From NCBI RefSeq assembly GCF_024220175.1, contig NZ_CP098502.1:4096514-4160513 (forward strand): a stretch of DNA of 64,000 bases, written 5' to 3'. Positions 54,665-62,549 of this stretch are shown here, piece after piece. A model generated the notes under the pieces. The model saw nothing but the letters and a program-made list of their open reading frames with translations, was not told where the DNA came from and searched no databases. Each line of letters starts with the position of its first letter. Position 1 is the first letter of the stretch. This stretch comes from Paraconexibacter antarcticus (GTDB lineage Bacteria > Actinomycetota > Thermoleophilia > Solirubrobacterales > Solirubrobacteraceae). The position numbers and the translations under genes were made by a program.

Positions 54665-55912
54665 ATGAAGGTCCGCCCCGGCCTGTCCCTGCTCACCGCT
54701 GCCTGCTTCGCCCTCGCCCCGGCCACGATCGCCCACGCGGGGAAGCCCGTCCGCGGCGGCGACACGACGCCACCGACCGTGTCCATCGGCGCGCCCGGTG
54801 CCGGCGCGACCGTCGCCGGCACGATCACCGTCAGCGGCAAGGCGGCCGACAACACGTCGCTCGCCGGCGTCGCGGTGAAGGTCGACGCGGGTGCCTACCA
54901 GACGGCGACGGGCACGAGCGCCTGGTCCGCGCCGGTCGACAGCACGGCCTACGCGAACGGGACGCACACGATCACCGCGCAGGCGACCGACGGCGCGGGG
55001 AACCGGACGACGACCACCGTCACGGTCTCGGTGCAGAACGCGGCGGCCACCCCGCCGCCGGACACGACCGCCCCGACCGTCGCGTTCGGCGCGCCCGCGG
55101 CCGGCGCCACCGTCTCCGGTACGACGACGGTCTCCGGCAGCGCGACGGACGACACGTCGGTCGCCGCGGTCGCCACGAGCGTCGACGGCGGCCCGTGGAG
55201 CGCCGCGTCCGGGACCGCCGCATGGTCGTGGGGCTGGAACACGACCACGCTCACGAACGGGACCCACACGGTCGCCGTCCGCGCCACCGACGCCGCCGGC
55301 AACGCGGCGGTCGCGTCGCGGTCGTTCACCGTGAGCAACACGTCGGGGACCCCGACCGTCGTCGACTCCCTCACGACTCCCGAGGGCGCGAAGATCCTCG
55401 TCTACAGCGACGCGTCCGGCTGGACGGCGCAGCAGGTCTACGACCTCCTCAAGCCCAACGCCTACGAGCTCGACAAGATAGGACCGTCGCTGACCGTCAA
55501 GGCCCAGGCGGCCACCTCGTCGCAGACCTCGACGAGCGCCGGCACGACCGGCGGCGTCTACACCTCGTTTCGCGCGACGATCTACCTCCAGGCGAAGGCC
55601 GGCTCGACGTTCACCTCGCGCCCCGACCAGATCGTGGCCCACGAGTACGGGCACGCCTGGACGATGTACCACCTCTACCTGACCCGCCAGGGCGACTGGT
55701 CACCGTGGCTCTCCGCCCGCGGCCTGCTCGGCGACAGCCGCGTCGACTCGTCCTACAACTGGTCCAAGAACGAGATGATCGCGGACGACTACCGGATGCT
55801 CTTCGGCACGTCGGCCGCCGTCTCGGAGGCGGGCTACATCAACTCGGAGGCGACCGATCCGCGGCTCGTCCCCGGCCTGAAGGACTTCTTCCTGACCGGC
55901 TGGGCCCGATGA
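54665..55912 (+). CDS. Secreted Ig-like, HExxH metallopeptidase-like protein
   Basis: 415 residues with signal peptide (about 1-25) and upstream AAGGAG. Two Ig-like domains (about 35-125 and 130-225; both start with PPTVSIGAP / APTVAFGAP and end NGTHTxxxxATDxAGN), followed by a domain with VAHEYGHAW, the HExxH zinc motif, and a downstream NEMIADDYRM that could supply the third ligand. Family unknown; the arrangement suggests a cell-wall or matrix-bound protease. The gene stands alone. Confidence 0.85.
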   Translation: MKVRPGLSLLTAACFALAPATIAHAGKPVRGGDTTPPTVSIGAPGAGATVAGTITVSGKAADNTSLAGVAVKVDAGAYQTATGTSAWSAPVDSTAYANGTHTITAQATDGAGNRTTTTVTVSVQNAAATPPPDTTAPTVAFGAPAAGATVSGTTTVSGSATDDTSVAAVATSVDGGPWSAASGTAAWSWGWNTTTLTNGTHTVAVRATDAAGNAAVASRSFTVSNTSGTPTVVDSLTTPEGAKILVYSDASGWTAQQVYDLLKPNAYELDKIGPSLTVKAQAATSSQTSTSAGTTGGVYTSFRATIYLQAKAGSTFTSRPDQIVAHEYGHAWTMYHLYLTRQGDWSPWLSARGLLGDSRVDSSYNWSKNEMIADDYRMLFGTSAAVSEAGYINSEATDPRLVPGLKDFFLTGWAR

Positions 55913-56009
55913 GCGCCACCGGGGCGAGGGGGTCCGACACGACCCCCTCGCCCCCTTGCGCCCGGGAGGCGCGGGACGGGCGCCTCCCGGTCCGCAGCCG
56001 TGCCCGGGG

Positions 56010-58844
56010 TCAGCACAGCGTGTTGTTGTTCCACTGGTCGAGCTGGTGTGCCAGCGCGTTGGCCAGGGCCTGGTCGGCGGCCGACATCTTGCTCGCGCCG
56101 CTCGTGTACGAGGAGACCCCGTCGAAGCCGTACTTCGCCAGCAGGGTCTGCGCCTGCGCGCGGTAGGTGAGCAGCCCGCCACACGCCCCGGCCCCGCCCT
56201 GGAGGTTCAGCTCGACCGCCATGAGCTGCGCCGCGAGGTTGTACGCCGGGTCGGAGGCCATCTTCTTGCCGCTGTTGACCGTCGACTTGTTCAGCAGGTT
56301 CACCGCCTCTTTGCAGGTGTCGACGTACAGGCTCCCGATGTAGACCCCGTGGGTGCTCTGGCCGGCCGCGATCGGGAAGGAGGCCAGCACCTGATCGGTC
56401 GTCTGCTTCATCTTGCCGTTGTTCGACGAGCAGGACGCGTGGGTCTTCCAGTACCCGATCGTGAGCGCCAGGCCGCCGGGCGGCGGGGTGTTGTCGACGG
56501 TGTACGTCTTCGTCTCACCTGCCGTGACGGTGAAGTCGTGGCAGATGACGCTGTTGTCGGCGAACGGGTCGTTCACGACGTTCGGGGTGAAGCCGCCCGC
56601 GAACAGGGACGTCATCCACCCGACGGCCGGCACCGTCTCGCACAGCTGGTAGGTCGTGCCGGGGACGAGGTCGGAGGTGAACGTCGCCGGGTTGTGGGCG
56701 GCGTCCACCGTCTGGGTCTCGAGCGTCGTCCCGACCGCGGACGGGCTCGCTCCGGTGCGCAGCTGGAAGGTGAAGCTGCGCCCGCCGAGGTCCGAGGACC
56801 CGCTGACCGTCTTCTGGACCTTCAGATGCCCGTACTCGACGTTCGTGAACGTGCAGGAGTAGGCGTGGTCGGCATCGGCGGGATAGTTGACGGTGAACGA
56901 GCACTCGCCGCTCGACCCGCTGTTGAACCAGCCGGACTGCCCGGTCTCGGTGATCGTGTACGAGCCCTCCTGCAGGGTCGTCGTGAACGAGGCCGTGCCG
57001 GTGGCGTCGGTGAGCACCTTCTCGCCGCCGGCCGGGGTGCCGGGGCCGGTCAGGACCATCTGCCATCCGCTCTCGAAGCCGGTCGGATCCGAGATCTTGT
57101 GCGCCTCGGCCGTGGCGGGGCCGAAGTTGTTCGTGAACTCGGCGCCGCCGCTGCAGGCGGTCGTGACGTCGACCGGCACCGGGTCCTGCGGGGCCCAGCC
57201 GGTGGCCGTGCGCTCCTCGACGGTGTACTGCGCGGGGGTGAGGCCGGTCACGTCGACGGACTTCGTCGTGTCGCCCGCCGCGAAGTTCAGCGTCCGGGTC
57301 TCGACGACGTTGCCCGCCGCATCCTTGACGTCGAACGTGAAGGACGCCGTCTCCGTCCCCGAGAGGACGTTCGGGATGTGCTTGACGATCGAGATCGTCG
57401 CCTGCCGGGCGGAGACGAGGGCGACGGAGGCGTTCGCGTGGGCGTCGAACCCGTCCGACCCGGTGACGTGGGCGACGTCGCTCAGCGTGCCCGAGCCGCT
57501 GGAACCGGCCGAGGTGTACACCGTCTTGCTGAACGTCACGGCTCCGGAGTCGCCCTGGGACGAGGACAGCCAGTCCGTCTGGGAGGTCGTCTTCGTGCCG
57601 GCGACGTAGCCGTTCTGGAACGCGCCGATGTCCGGGGTGAACGAGTCGGCCGAGTAGGAGAACGGGCCGGTGATGCTCTCGCTGTCGGAGATGACCGCGC
57701 TGTCGTTCGTCACGATGCCCGAGCCCTGCACGGTGGCCGCGGCGACGGCCGAGGTCGAGCCGGGGATCGCGATGCCGGTGACCTTGTCCGTGTAGGTCGC
57801 GGTCGCGACGTCGTTGAGGGCGAGCGTCCCGGCCGGCACGGTCATCGTGTGCGTCAGGACGAGGAGCTTCGTGTTCGCCGGGACGTCGACCGCACCGCCG
57901 TTGACGGTGTCGAGCGTCGTGCTTCCGGACCTGATGACGTCCGTCGGCGTGACGGTGATCGTGCGCGCCGCCGGGTTCTTCGCATAGACGTGCGTCGTCA
58001 CCGTGATGTCGCCGGACGGCGTCGCGGCGAGCTTCGTCCACGTCACCGTCACCGTCACGGCGACCGTCGCGTCGAGGGCCGCGCCGGTGGCGCAGGTGTT
58101 CGTGAAGTTCACGTGGTCGGGCTCGGCGCCCTTGACGATCGACCAGGCGTGGTCGGAGTTCTGCAGGGCCGACATGTCCTTCGTCAGCTCCTGCGGCAGG
58201 ATCTCGTTGACCGGGATCGACACGTCGGACGCCCCGATGCCCTGGGTCGTCGGCTTGCCGTCGGAACCGATCAGCGCGAGGTTGGCGTGCAGCGACGACC
58301 CGGGGAAGAGGTGCGACCCCAGGGCCAGCCGCCCGTAGTAGTCGTAGACGCAGGTCGAGCCCTGCGCCTGCGTGACGGTCAGCGTGCGGTAGATCGACTC
58401 GTCGATCCCGCCGAAGCCGGTCGTCGTGAGCTGGCCGCTCGATGTCCCGGTGTCGCATCCGGCGTCCGAGAGCGCGGCGTTCAGCGTCGGGGCCGAGATC
58501 ACGTCGTAGCCGGGTGCGCCTGCGTCCCTGCCGTCGAGCACGACGGCGATGGTGTAGGTCTGCGTCGCCGGCGCGGCGTTCCCCGCATCGAGGGTCACAC
58601 GGTGCGGAACGAGATCGAGCTCGTTCCACCCCTTGCCGAGGTTGCCCGTCGTGTACGCCGCCGACGGGCAGATGAAGTTGCCGTTGCCGTCGGGCAGGAC
58701 GGTCGTGGAGCTGAACTTGCAGCCCTCGAGCGTCGAGCCGACGTGGCTTGGATCGGTGGCCCCGGCGACGGCGGGCAGAGCGCCGAAGGTGGCGATGGCG
58801 GCGAGGGCGACGAGCGCCCGGCGCGCAGTGCGTGATCCCAACAT
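56010..58844 (-). CDS. Large secreted surface protein with prealbumin-like domains and GYWKTH segment
   Basis: 944 residues from ATG at 58844, with GAGGACG at good spacing. Signal peptide MLGSRTARRALVALAAIAT. The N-terminal half is extended beta (Ser/Thr-rich, 30-470); at least three SpaA/Cna-B-like domains follow, e.g. SIVKHIPNVLSGTETASFTF and HLKVQKTVSGSSDLGGRSFT. Next comes LTIGYWKTHASC and a C-terminal alpha region with Cys pairs, ending TLC. No LPxTG signal. Probably a cell-surface or matrix protein; cross-linking isopeptide residues are possible but not shown. Confidence 0.8.
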   Translation of the reverse strand: MLGSRTARRALVALAAIATFGALPAVAGATDPSHVGSTLEGCKFSSTTVLPDGNGNFICPSAAYTTGNLGKGWNELDLVPHRVTLDAGNAAPATQTYTIAVVLDGRDAGAPGYDVISAPTLNAALSDAGCDTGTSSGQLTTTGFGGIDESIYRTLTVTQAQGSTCVYDYYGRLALGSHLFPGSSLHANLALIGSDGKPTTQGIGASDVSIPVNEILPQELTKDMSALQNSDHAWSIVKGAEPDHVNFTNTCATGAALDATVAVTVTVTWTKLAATPSGDITVTTHVYAKNPAARTITVTPTDVIRSGSTTLDTVNGGAVDVPANTKLLVLTHTMTVPAGTLALNDVATATYTDKVTGIAIPGSTSAVAAATVQGSGIVTNDSAVISDSESITGPFSYSADSFTPDIGAFQNGYVAGTKTTSQTDWLSSSQGDSGAVTFSKTVYTSAGSSGSGTLSDVAHVTGSDGFDAHANASVALVSARQATISIVKHIPNVLSGTETASFTFDVKDAAGNVVETRTLNFAAGDTTKSVDVTGLTPAQYTVEERTATGWAPQDPVPVDVTTACSGGAEFTNNFGPATAEAHKISDPTGFESGWQMVLTGPGTPAGGEKVLTDATGTASFTTTLQEGSYTITETGQSGWFNSGSSGECSFTVNYPADADHAYSCTFTNVEYGHLKVQKTVSGSSDLGGRSFTFQLRTGASPSAVGTTLETQTVDAAHNPATFTSDLVPGTTYQLCETVPAVGWMTSLFAGGFTPNVVNDPFADNSVICHDFTVTAGETKTYTVDNTPPPGGLALTIGYWKTHASCSSNNGKMKQTTDQVLASFPIAAGQSTHGVYIGSLYVDTCKEAVNLLNKSTVNSGKKMASDPAYNLAAQLMAVELNLQGGAGACGGLLTYRAQAQTLLAKYGFDGVSSYTSGASKMSAADQALANALAHQLDQWNNNTLC

Positions 58845-59180
58845 CTCGACGTCCTCTCGTGGCGGCAATGGCACCCCGACGTCACGTCGTCCTTGCGTCC
58901 GATCTCATCATCCCTGATTTCGGACTATCGGCGGCAAGCGCGAACTTACGCCGACGCCGCGAGGGAATCAAGCGAAAATCCAGTACGACCCATTTCGATA
59001 GTCGTTTTTCTCGTGTGATGACGCGGATGACGCATCCGGCCTGGCCCCGCCGGGAGCAGCGGCGGGCGCGGAGGGCGGGACGGGTCCGCAGGCCACGCGG
59101 CGAGCATTCCGGGAACACGCCAGGACAGACATGCTGCCCGGACAATATGTGCGCTCGTGTTCAGGGGACGGCGGGGCGGC
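58845..59180. other. AT-richer leader/promoter of the surface protein
   Basis: A 336-bp gap with no gene. It contains GACTATCG (58923-58930) and its inverted copy CGATAGTC (58996-59003), 65 bp apart, followed by TTTTT. On the minus strand this is the 5' leader of the surface protein mRNA. I do not recognise a known riboswitch. Confidence 0.4.
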
Positions 59181-59411
59181 TCACGACTCCGCCCGCCAGC
59201 GATGGAGGCTCGGGTCGAGGAAGCGGTGCAGCGCACCCTCCGGCAGCCAGGCGAGCGTCTCGAGCTCCAGCGGGTCGAGGAAGCCGACCTGGCCCGTCCG
59301 CAGGTCCTCGACGCGCAGCCGCGGGCCGTTGCCCTCGAGGTCGATGGAGACGTGCACCGAGGCGAACTCGGAGCTCAGCTCACCGACGCCGGACCGGCCC
59401 CCGCGCGCCAT
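59181..59411 (-). CDS. Small protein of Rieske oxygenase operon
   Basis: 76 residues from ATG at 59411, overlapping the beta-subunit stop by one base. Core SSEFASVHVSIDLEGNGPRL, LRTGQVGFLDPLELETLAWL, no cofactor motif. Similar short proteins are encoded after Rieske beta subunits in actinobacteria and are sometimes labelled dihydrodiol dehydrogenase, but the size and lack of a Rossmann motif argue against that. An accessory role for the oxygenase is likely. Confidence 0.65.
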   Translation of the reverse strand: MARGGRSGVGELSSEFASVHVSIDLEGNGPRLRVEDLRTGQVGFLDPLELETLAWLPEGALHRFLDPSLHRWRAES

Positions 59412-59944
59412 CAGATAAGGAACGCGAGGGTGTAGAGCGGACGGTCGGAGTCGACGAGCGTGACCTTCTTGTAGGCCATGCGCAGGCCGTCCGGGGTGCG
59501 GCGGAGCGTGTAGTCGCTGCGCCCGGCCCAGAGGGTGACGCCGCGCTCGCGCGACTCGTAGACGAGGAAGTTCGCGCCGGCGCGGATGTCCCCCTCCGGC
59601 CCGATCCCGTCCGCCTCGCCGTCGAGGAGCTCGACGTTCGAGACGATCCGGCGCAGCTGCGACGGCGGCGTCTGCGAGTGGCGCTTGCCGGTGTGCAGCT
59701 GCTTGATGCGGGTCGCGATGCGCGCGCGGTTGTCGAAGAGGATCGACACCTCGCGCGTGGGGTCGCTGTCGCCACCGTTGGCCGGGACCCAGTAGATCGC
59801 GTCGTCGGTCCAGAGGGCCTCCCACGCGTCGTACTCGAGCTCGTCCTGGTAGCGCGCCTCGCGGTAGATGAACTGCTCCACCTCGCGCAGGGTGGCGACG
59901 TCGAGGCCGGAGCCGACGGCTCCGTTCGTCGCGGAACCGTGCAT
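59411..59944 (-). CDS. Aromatic-ring-hydroxylating dioxygenase, small (beta) subunit
   Basis: 177 residues from ATG at 59944, overlapping the alpha-subunit stop by one base. NTF2-like beta-subunit sequence: VEQFIYREARYQDELEYDAW, LWTDDAIYWVPANGGDSDPT and RRTPDGLRMAYKKVTLVDSD. It pairs with the alpha subunit at 59944-61209. Clearly different from the beta subunit at 6163. Confidence 0.9.
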   Translation of the reverse strand: MHGSATNGAVGSGLDVATLREVEQFIYREARYQDELEYDAWEALWTDDAIYWVPANGGDSDPTREVSILFDNRARIATRIKQLHTGKRHSQTPPSQLRRIVSNVELLDGEADGIGPEGDIRAGANFLVYESRERGVTLWAGRSDYTLRRTPDGLRMAYKKVTLVDSDRPLYTLAFLI

Positions 59945-61209
59945 CACGCGGCCCCTCCCATGAGCGAGCGGTAGTGCTTCCAGATCGCGCGCTGGGGGAC
60001 CTCGTCGGTCGCGTCGCCGACGGTGAACCCGTCCGCGTCCTCGCGCTCGCGGTGCATGCCGCGCCTGATCGTCAGCCACTCGGGGCTACGGGCCTGCACG
60101 CCCCGCTGGTTGCGCTCGTACATCTCGGAGTCGTCGGCGAGCAGGAAGCCCGCCGGCCCGACCGAGCCGATCGTCTGCTGGAGCATGCGCCGGTTCATGT
60201 CCGGGGCGCCCTTGTACTGGACGGCCGTCACGTGCTGAACCGTCTCGTCGACCGCCGTCGGCTGGATGACGAAGAGCTGGATCTCCGCGATGAAGAGGTT
60301 CGGGAAGACCATCACGTGCGGGGAGCCGTCGACGAGGACCTCGCGCGCGGTCTCGGCGCCGAGCTTCGCCTCGAGCTGGGCGACGTAGTCCGGGACCTTC
60401 TCGGGCTTCGTGCCGAACCAGCCGAGCGGCTGGTCCATGCGGCGGAACTCCGGGCGCAGGTCGTTCTCGGTGTGGCCGTTCCCGAGGTCGCGGCAGACCG
60501 CGGTCGACTTGTCGCCGTAGAGGTCGCCGATGCCCGACGAGGCGACGGAGAAGATCGAGGAGTGGACGAACTGCGGGTGGTAGCCGTCCGTCTCGTTCTC
60601 GAGCAGCATCTTCCAGTTGGCCTTGCACTTGTGCTGCAGCCAGCCTGCGGTGAGCTCGACCTCGCCGGTGGGCGAGAGGCGCACGAGGCGGTCGAAGGCG
60701 TCGGTCGCGGCGCCGAGGTGCTCCTCGAGCGTGGGGCCCTCCTCCGCGAAGGAGCCGAAGACGAAGCCCTGGTACTGCGCGACCCGCGGGACCCGGCCGA
60801 GCCCGAGCTCGGCCTTGAGCGCGGTCCCGTCGTACCCGCTGTTGAACGGGTAGCCGAGGAGCTTGCCGGTGTTCGAGAACGTCCAGCCGTGGTACGGGCA
60901 GCGGAAGGCGGACGAGTTGCCCTTCGGGGCGTCGCAGACGAGGTTCGCCCGGTGCGTGCAGCGGTTGAGCAGCAGGTGGATCTCGCCCTGCCGGTCGCGC
61001 GACATGATCACCGGCTGCGGCCCGATCGACTTCAGCACGTAGTCGTTCGGCTCCGGCACCTCGCTCACGTGCCCGACGAACACCCACGTCCGGTACCAGA
61101 TGCGCTCGAGCTCGGCCGCGTAGATGTCCGGGTCGGTGTAGAGCGACCCGTGGACGCGGCCGGGCTCGATGAGCTCGTCCCAGGGCAGGTGCGGCGCGAC
61201 GCTCGGCAT
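59944..61209 (-). CDS. Rieske aromatic-ring dioxygenase, large (alpha) subunit (second system)
   Basis: 421 residues from ATG at 61209 (an in-frame ATG at 61218 also possible). Rieske ligands Cys84-x-His86 and Cys104-x2-His107 (CTHRANLVC..., CPYHGW); mononuclear iron motif ENETDGYHPQFVHSS. Longer C-terminus than many, MYERNQRGVQARSPEW. Distinct from the alpha subunit at 7388 in both cluster-loop and active-site sequences. Upstream, overlapping palindromes (61239-61257) and a hairpin ending the thiolase unit suggest its own promoter. Substrate unknown; no ferredoxin nearby. Confidence 0.92.
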   Translation of the reverse strand: MPSVAPHLPWDELIEPGRVHGSLYTDPDIYAAELERIWYRTWVFVGHVSEVPEPNDYVLKSIGPQPVIMSRDRQGEIHLLLNRCTHRANLVCDAPKGNSSAFRCPYHGWTFSNTGKLLGYPFNSGYDGTALKAELGLGRVPRVAQYQGFVFGSFAEEGPTLEEHLGAATDAFDRLVRLSPTGEVELTAGWLQHKCKANWKMLLENETDGYHPQFVHSSIFSVASSGIGDLYGDKSTAVCRDLGNGHTENDLRPEFRRMDQPLGWFGTKPEKVPDYVAQLEAKLGAETAREVLVDGSPHVMVFPNLFIAEIQLFVIQPTAVDETVQHVTAVQYKGAPDMNRRMLQQTIGSVGPAGFLLADDSEMYERNQRGVQARSPEWLTIRRGMHREREDADGFTVGDATDEVPQRAIWKHYRSLMGGAA

Positions 61210-61238
61210 GCGCGGCATCCTACACGAATTCAGGCGCT

Positions 61239-61257
61239 CTGTCTGGACAGGTTGTCC
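61239..61257. promoter_or_regulatory. Overlapping palindromes CTGTC-TG-GACAG / GGACA-GGT-TGTCC
   Basis: Two interleaved inverted repeats about 30-48 bp upstream of the Rieske alpha start. Compact, perfect arms of 5 bp each; typical of a dimeric repressor site. No regulator gene is adjacent. Confidence 0.45.
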
Positions 61258-61288
61258 GAGCTGGGTCGGTGGTCTCCTCCGGGAGGCT

Positions 61289-61331
61289 GGGTGGTGGATC
61301 ACGGTTGCTCAGCAACCGCGATCCACCACCC
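61289..61331 (-). terminator. Terminator hairpin of the thiolase unit
   Basis: 21-bp arms with one mismatch around a single base (GGGTGGTGGATC...CGGTTGCT and complement), starting 22 bp after the thiolase stop. No T-tract. It separates the thiolase operon from the downstream Rieske operon on the same strand. Confidence 0.6.
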
Positions 61332-61352
61332 ACCGCTCGAGCGGTCCTCCCT

Positions 61353-62546
61353 CTAGTCCCGCTCCGGCCCCACGATCGACACGAAGGACACGCAGGTCCC
61401 CGGCCGGCCGCCGAGGTTGTGGGTCAGCCCGAGCTTCGGGGCGTCGAGCTGCCGCGCCCCCGCCTCGCCGCGGAACTGCTGCCAGTTCTCGAAGAGCATC
61501 CGCAGGCCGCTCGCGCCGACCGGGTGGCCGAAGGACTTCAGGCCGCCGTCGGGGTTGACGGACAGGCGGCCGTCGAGGTCGAAGGCGCCGTCGAGGACGT
61601 CGCGCCACGCCTCGCCGCGCGCGGAGAAGCCCATGTCCTCCATGAGGACGAGCTCGGTCGGGGTGAAGCAGTCGTGGACCTCGGCGAGGTCGATCTGCGT
61701 GCGCGGGTCGGTGATGCCCGCCTGCTGGTAGGCGTCGGCCGAGGAGCGCACGACCTCCTCGAAGCTCGTGTAGTCGTAGCCGGGGTCCATGGGGCCGTTC
61801 GCGGGCCCGGCGGCGAGCGCGAGGGCCTTGACGAACATCGGCCGGTCGGTGTACCGGTGGGCGTCCTCGGCCCGGACGACGAGCGCGCAGGCGGCGCCGT
61901 CGGAGACGCCCGAGCAGTCGAAGATCCCCAGGCGGCCGGCGACGAGCGGCGAGGCGGCGATCTTCTCCTTGGAGACCTCCTTGCGGAACTGCGCCCGTGG
62001 GTTCAGCGCGCCGTTGTGGTGGTTCTTCCAGGCGATGTGGGTCATCGCGTCGCGCATGTCCTGCTGGTCGACGCCGTACTTCTTGCAGTACGCGGGGTCC
62101 AGGAGGCTGAAGGCGGCGGGCGCGGTGAGGGTGTTCTCGGGCGCGGTGCCGTCGCCCGCGACGTTCGAGCGCACGAGCCCGGAGAAGCCGGTGTCCTTCA
62201 GCTTCTCCACGCCGACGGCCATGACGACGTCGTAGGCCCCGGAGGCGACGGCGTAGCACGCGTTGCGCACGGCGTCCGAGCCCGTCGCGCACATGTTCTC
62301 CACGCGCGTGACGGGCTTGTAGTCGAGCGCCATGGGGCGGGAGAGGACCGCGCCGGACTGCCCCGAGTTCATCGTCCCGAGCCAGAAGGCGTCGACGTCC
62401 TCGAGCGTCAGCGCGGGCGTCGTCGCGAAGCACTCCTTGATCGCGTCGACGAGGAGGTCGTCGGCCGAGCGGTCCCAGTGCTCGCCGAAGGGCGTGCAGC
62501 CCATCCCGACGATGGCGACCTTGTCGCGGATGCCGTTGCTGGCCAT
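61353..62546 (-). CDS. Thiolase-family protein (acetyl-CoA acetyltransferase/lipid-transfer-protein type)
   Basis: 397 residues. Nucleophilic Cys86 in VENMCATGSD, VHDCFTPTE and the C-terminal GGLKSFGHPVGASG with the His; the last NLGG block fits SCP2-type thiolases. These cleave or form 3-ketoacyl-CoA; some act as retro-aldolases with a DUF35 partner. Starts 3 bp after the stop of the HMGS-like/DUF35 fusion, so the two are surely expressed together. Confidence 0.9.
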   Translation of the reverse strand: MASNGIRDKVAIVGMGCTPFGEHWDRSADDLLVDAIKECFATTPALTLEDVDAFWLGTMNSGQSGAVLSRPMALDYKPVTRVENMCATGSDAVRNACYAVASGAYDVVMAVGVEKLKDTGFSGLVRSNVAGDGTAPENTLTAPAAFSLLDPAYCKKYGVDQQDMRDAMTHIAWKNHHNGALNPRAQFRKEVSKEKIAASPLVAGRLGIFDCSGVSDGAACALVVRAEDAHRYTDRPMFVKALALAAGPANGPMDPGYDYTSFEEVVRSSADAYQQAGITDPRTQIDLAEVHDCFTPTELVLMEDMGFSARGEAWRDVLDGAFDLDGRLSVNPDGGLKSFGHPVGASGLRMLFENWQQFRGEAGARQLDAPKLGLTHNLGGRPGTCVSFVSIVGPERD

Positions 62547-62549
62547 GGG

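Noticed and set aside
55956..58835. 959-codon plus-strand frame opposite the surface protein
   Set aside because: Arg/Gly/Val-rich shadow; the minus frame has a signal peptide, ribosome site and domain repeats.
58845..59180. Possible c-di-GMP or other riboswitch before the surface protein
   Set aside because: I could not match the conserved loops of any known class; only a weak inverted repeat is visible.
59181..59411. Naming the small Rieske-operon protein dihydrodiol dehydrogenase
   Set aside because: It has no nucleotide-binding motif and is far too short.
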